DNA of 5,891 nucleotides, from positions 1 through 5,891 of the forward strand of contig JAMOUL010000320.1 in the NCBI GenBank assembly GCA_027062035.1, read 5' to 3'. The position numbers were made by a program, and so were the translations under genes. The notes beneath the pieces are model-generated. The model made no database searches. It saw only the letters and a list, made by a program, of their open reading frames with translations, and had not been told where the DNA came from. Of the stretch, positions 5,610 to 5,891 are shown piece by piece; position 1 is the first letter of the stretch; the number at the start of each line of letters is the position of its first letter. Origin of the DNA: Candidatus Aminicenantota bacterium. GTDB taxonomy: Bacteria > Acidobacteriota > Aminicenantia > S016-38.

Positions 5610-5891
5610 ATGAAAAGAATAGCAATTTTAATCATGATATTTCCCATCCTGGCCTCCCAATGGTTTACCAGCCTTGGAGCACGGGGTGATGATCCCCTAT
5701 ACTCCACATACATCTCTCTATGGGAAAGAAGCAATTACTTCATCGATGAAGGATACCACTTAAGGTATTATGAAAACGATCTACCTCTGTCCCTTGTTAC
5801 AGACACAGCAGGGGAAATTCAGATAGCCTGGGGTCTTCGCGGAATGCTCTGTAGAAACATTCAGGATTACTTCTCTAAACCTGTTATAAAT
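5610..5891 (+). CDS. Exported protein of unknown function, truncated by the window end
   Basis: The first 94 codons are open to the last base with no stop. GGAGG at 5601-5605 sits 4 nt before ATG 5610; an in-frame ATG at 5592 lies inside the -10 box and is less likely. The product begins MKRIAILIMIFPILAS, a typical Sec signal peptide with cleavage near A15-S16/Q17. The visible mature part is polar and aromatic-rich (Y-S-T-Y-I-S-L-W-E-R, Y-H-L-R-Y-Y-E-N-D) with one cysteine at residue 81. I recognise no domain. It is divergent from the M24/symporter operon and probably a separate transcription unit. Confidence 0.75.
   Translation, partial: MKRIAILIMIFPILASQWFTSLGARGDDPLYSTYISLWERSNYFIDEGYHLRYYENDLPLSLVTDTAGEIQIAWGLRGMLCRNIQDYFSKPVIN

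Overview
The window comes from a bacterial chromosome and holds nine protein genes, no RNA gene and no visible mobile element. Base composition is moderate to AT-rich. Arginine is mostly AGA/AGG, isoleucine is often ATA, and the proteins are rich in Lys, Glu and aromatic residues, which would fit a thermophilic or anaerobic bacterium. A 6-bladed beta-propeller protein with an R-K-G-x-G-P-G-E-F motif next to a small NVEALA-like secreted peptide suggests Bacteroidota or an Acidobacteriota/Aminicenantes-type lineage. I lean to the latter, but no marker gene here settles it.

Left block (1-1951, + strand). A possible promoter and a leader with small hairpins precede three tightly packed genes. They encode a 90-aa exported peptide with four cysteines and a Gly-Gly motif, a 366-aa exported beta-propeller protein, and a 141-aa membrane-anchored thioredoxin-like protein whose CxxC is reduced to C-Y-P-V. 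All three products act at or outside the membrane, so this looks like a small extracytoplasmic peptide/propeller/redox system of unknown function.

Central and right block (1932-5478, - strand). Five genes read right to left with 4-8 bp overlaps or gaps, evidently one operon: an exported M24 (pita-bread) family protein that has lost most metal ligands, an SGLT-type Na+/solute symporter, two small two-helix membrane proteins, and a soluble 157-aa protein with an internal repeat. The order suggests processing of a solute outside the cytoplasmic membrane followed by Na+-driven uptake. The small membrane proteins may be accessory to the transporter. The last gene of this operon overlaps the thioredoxin-like gene tail-to-tail by 20 bp.

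Right edge (5479-5891). A 131-bp divergent intergenic region carries candidate promoters for both directions. A new exported protein then starts on the + strand and runs off the window.

The least explained parts are the peptide/propeller/degenerate-thioredoxin cassette and the exported, metal-ligand-depleted M24 protein coupled to an SGLT-like symporter.
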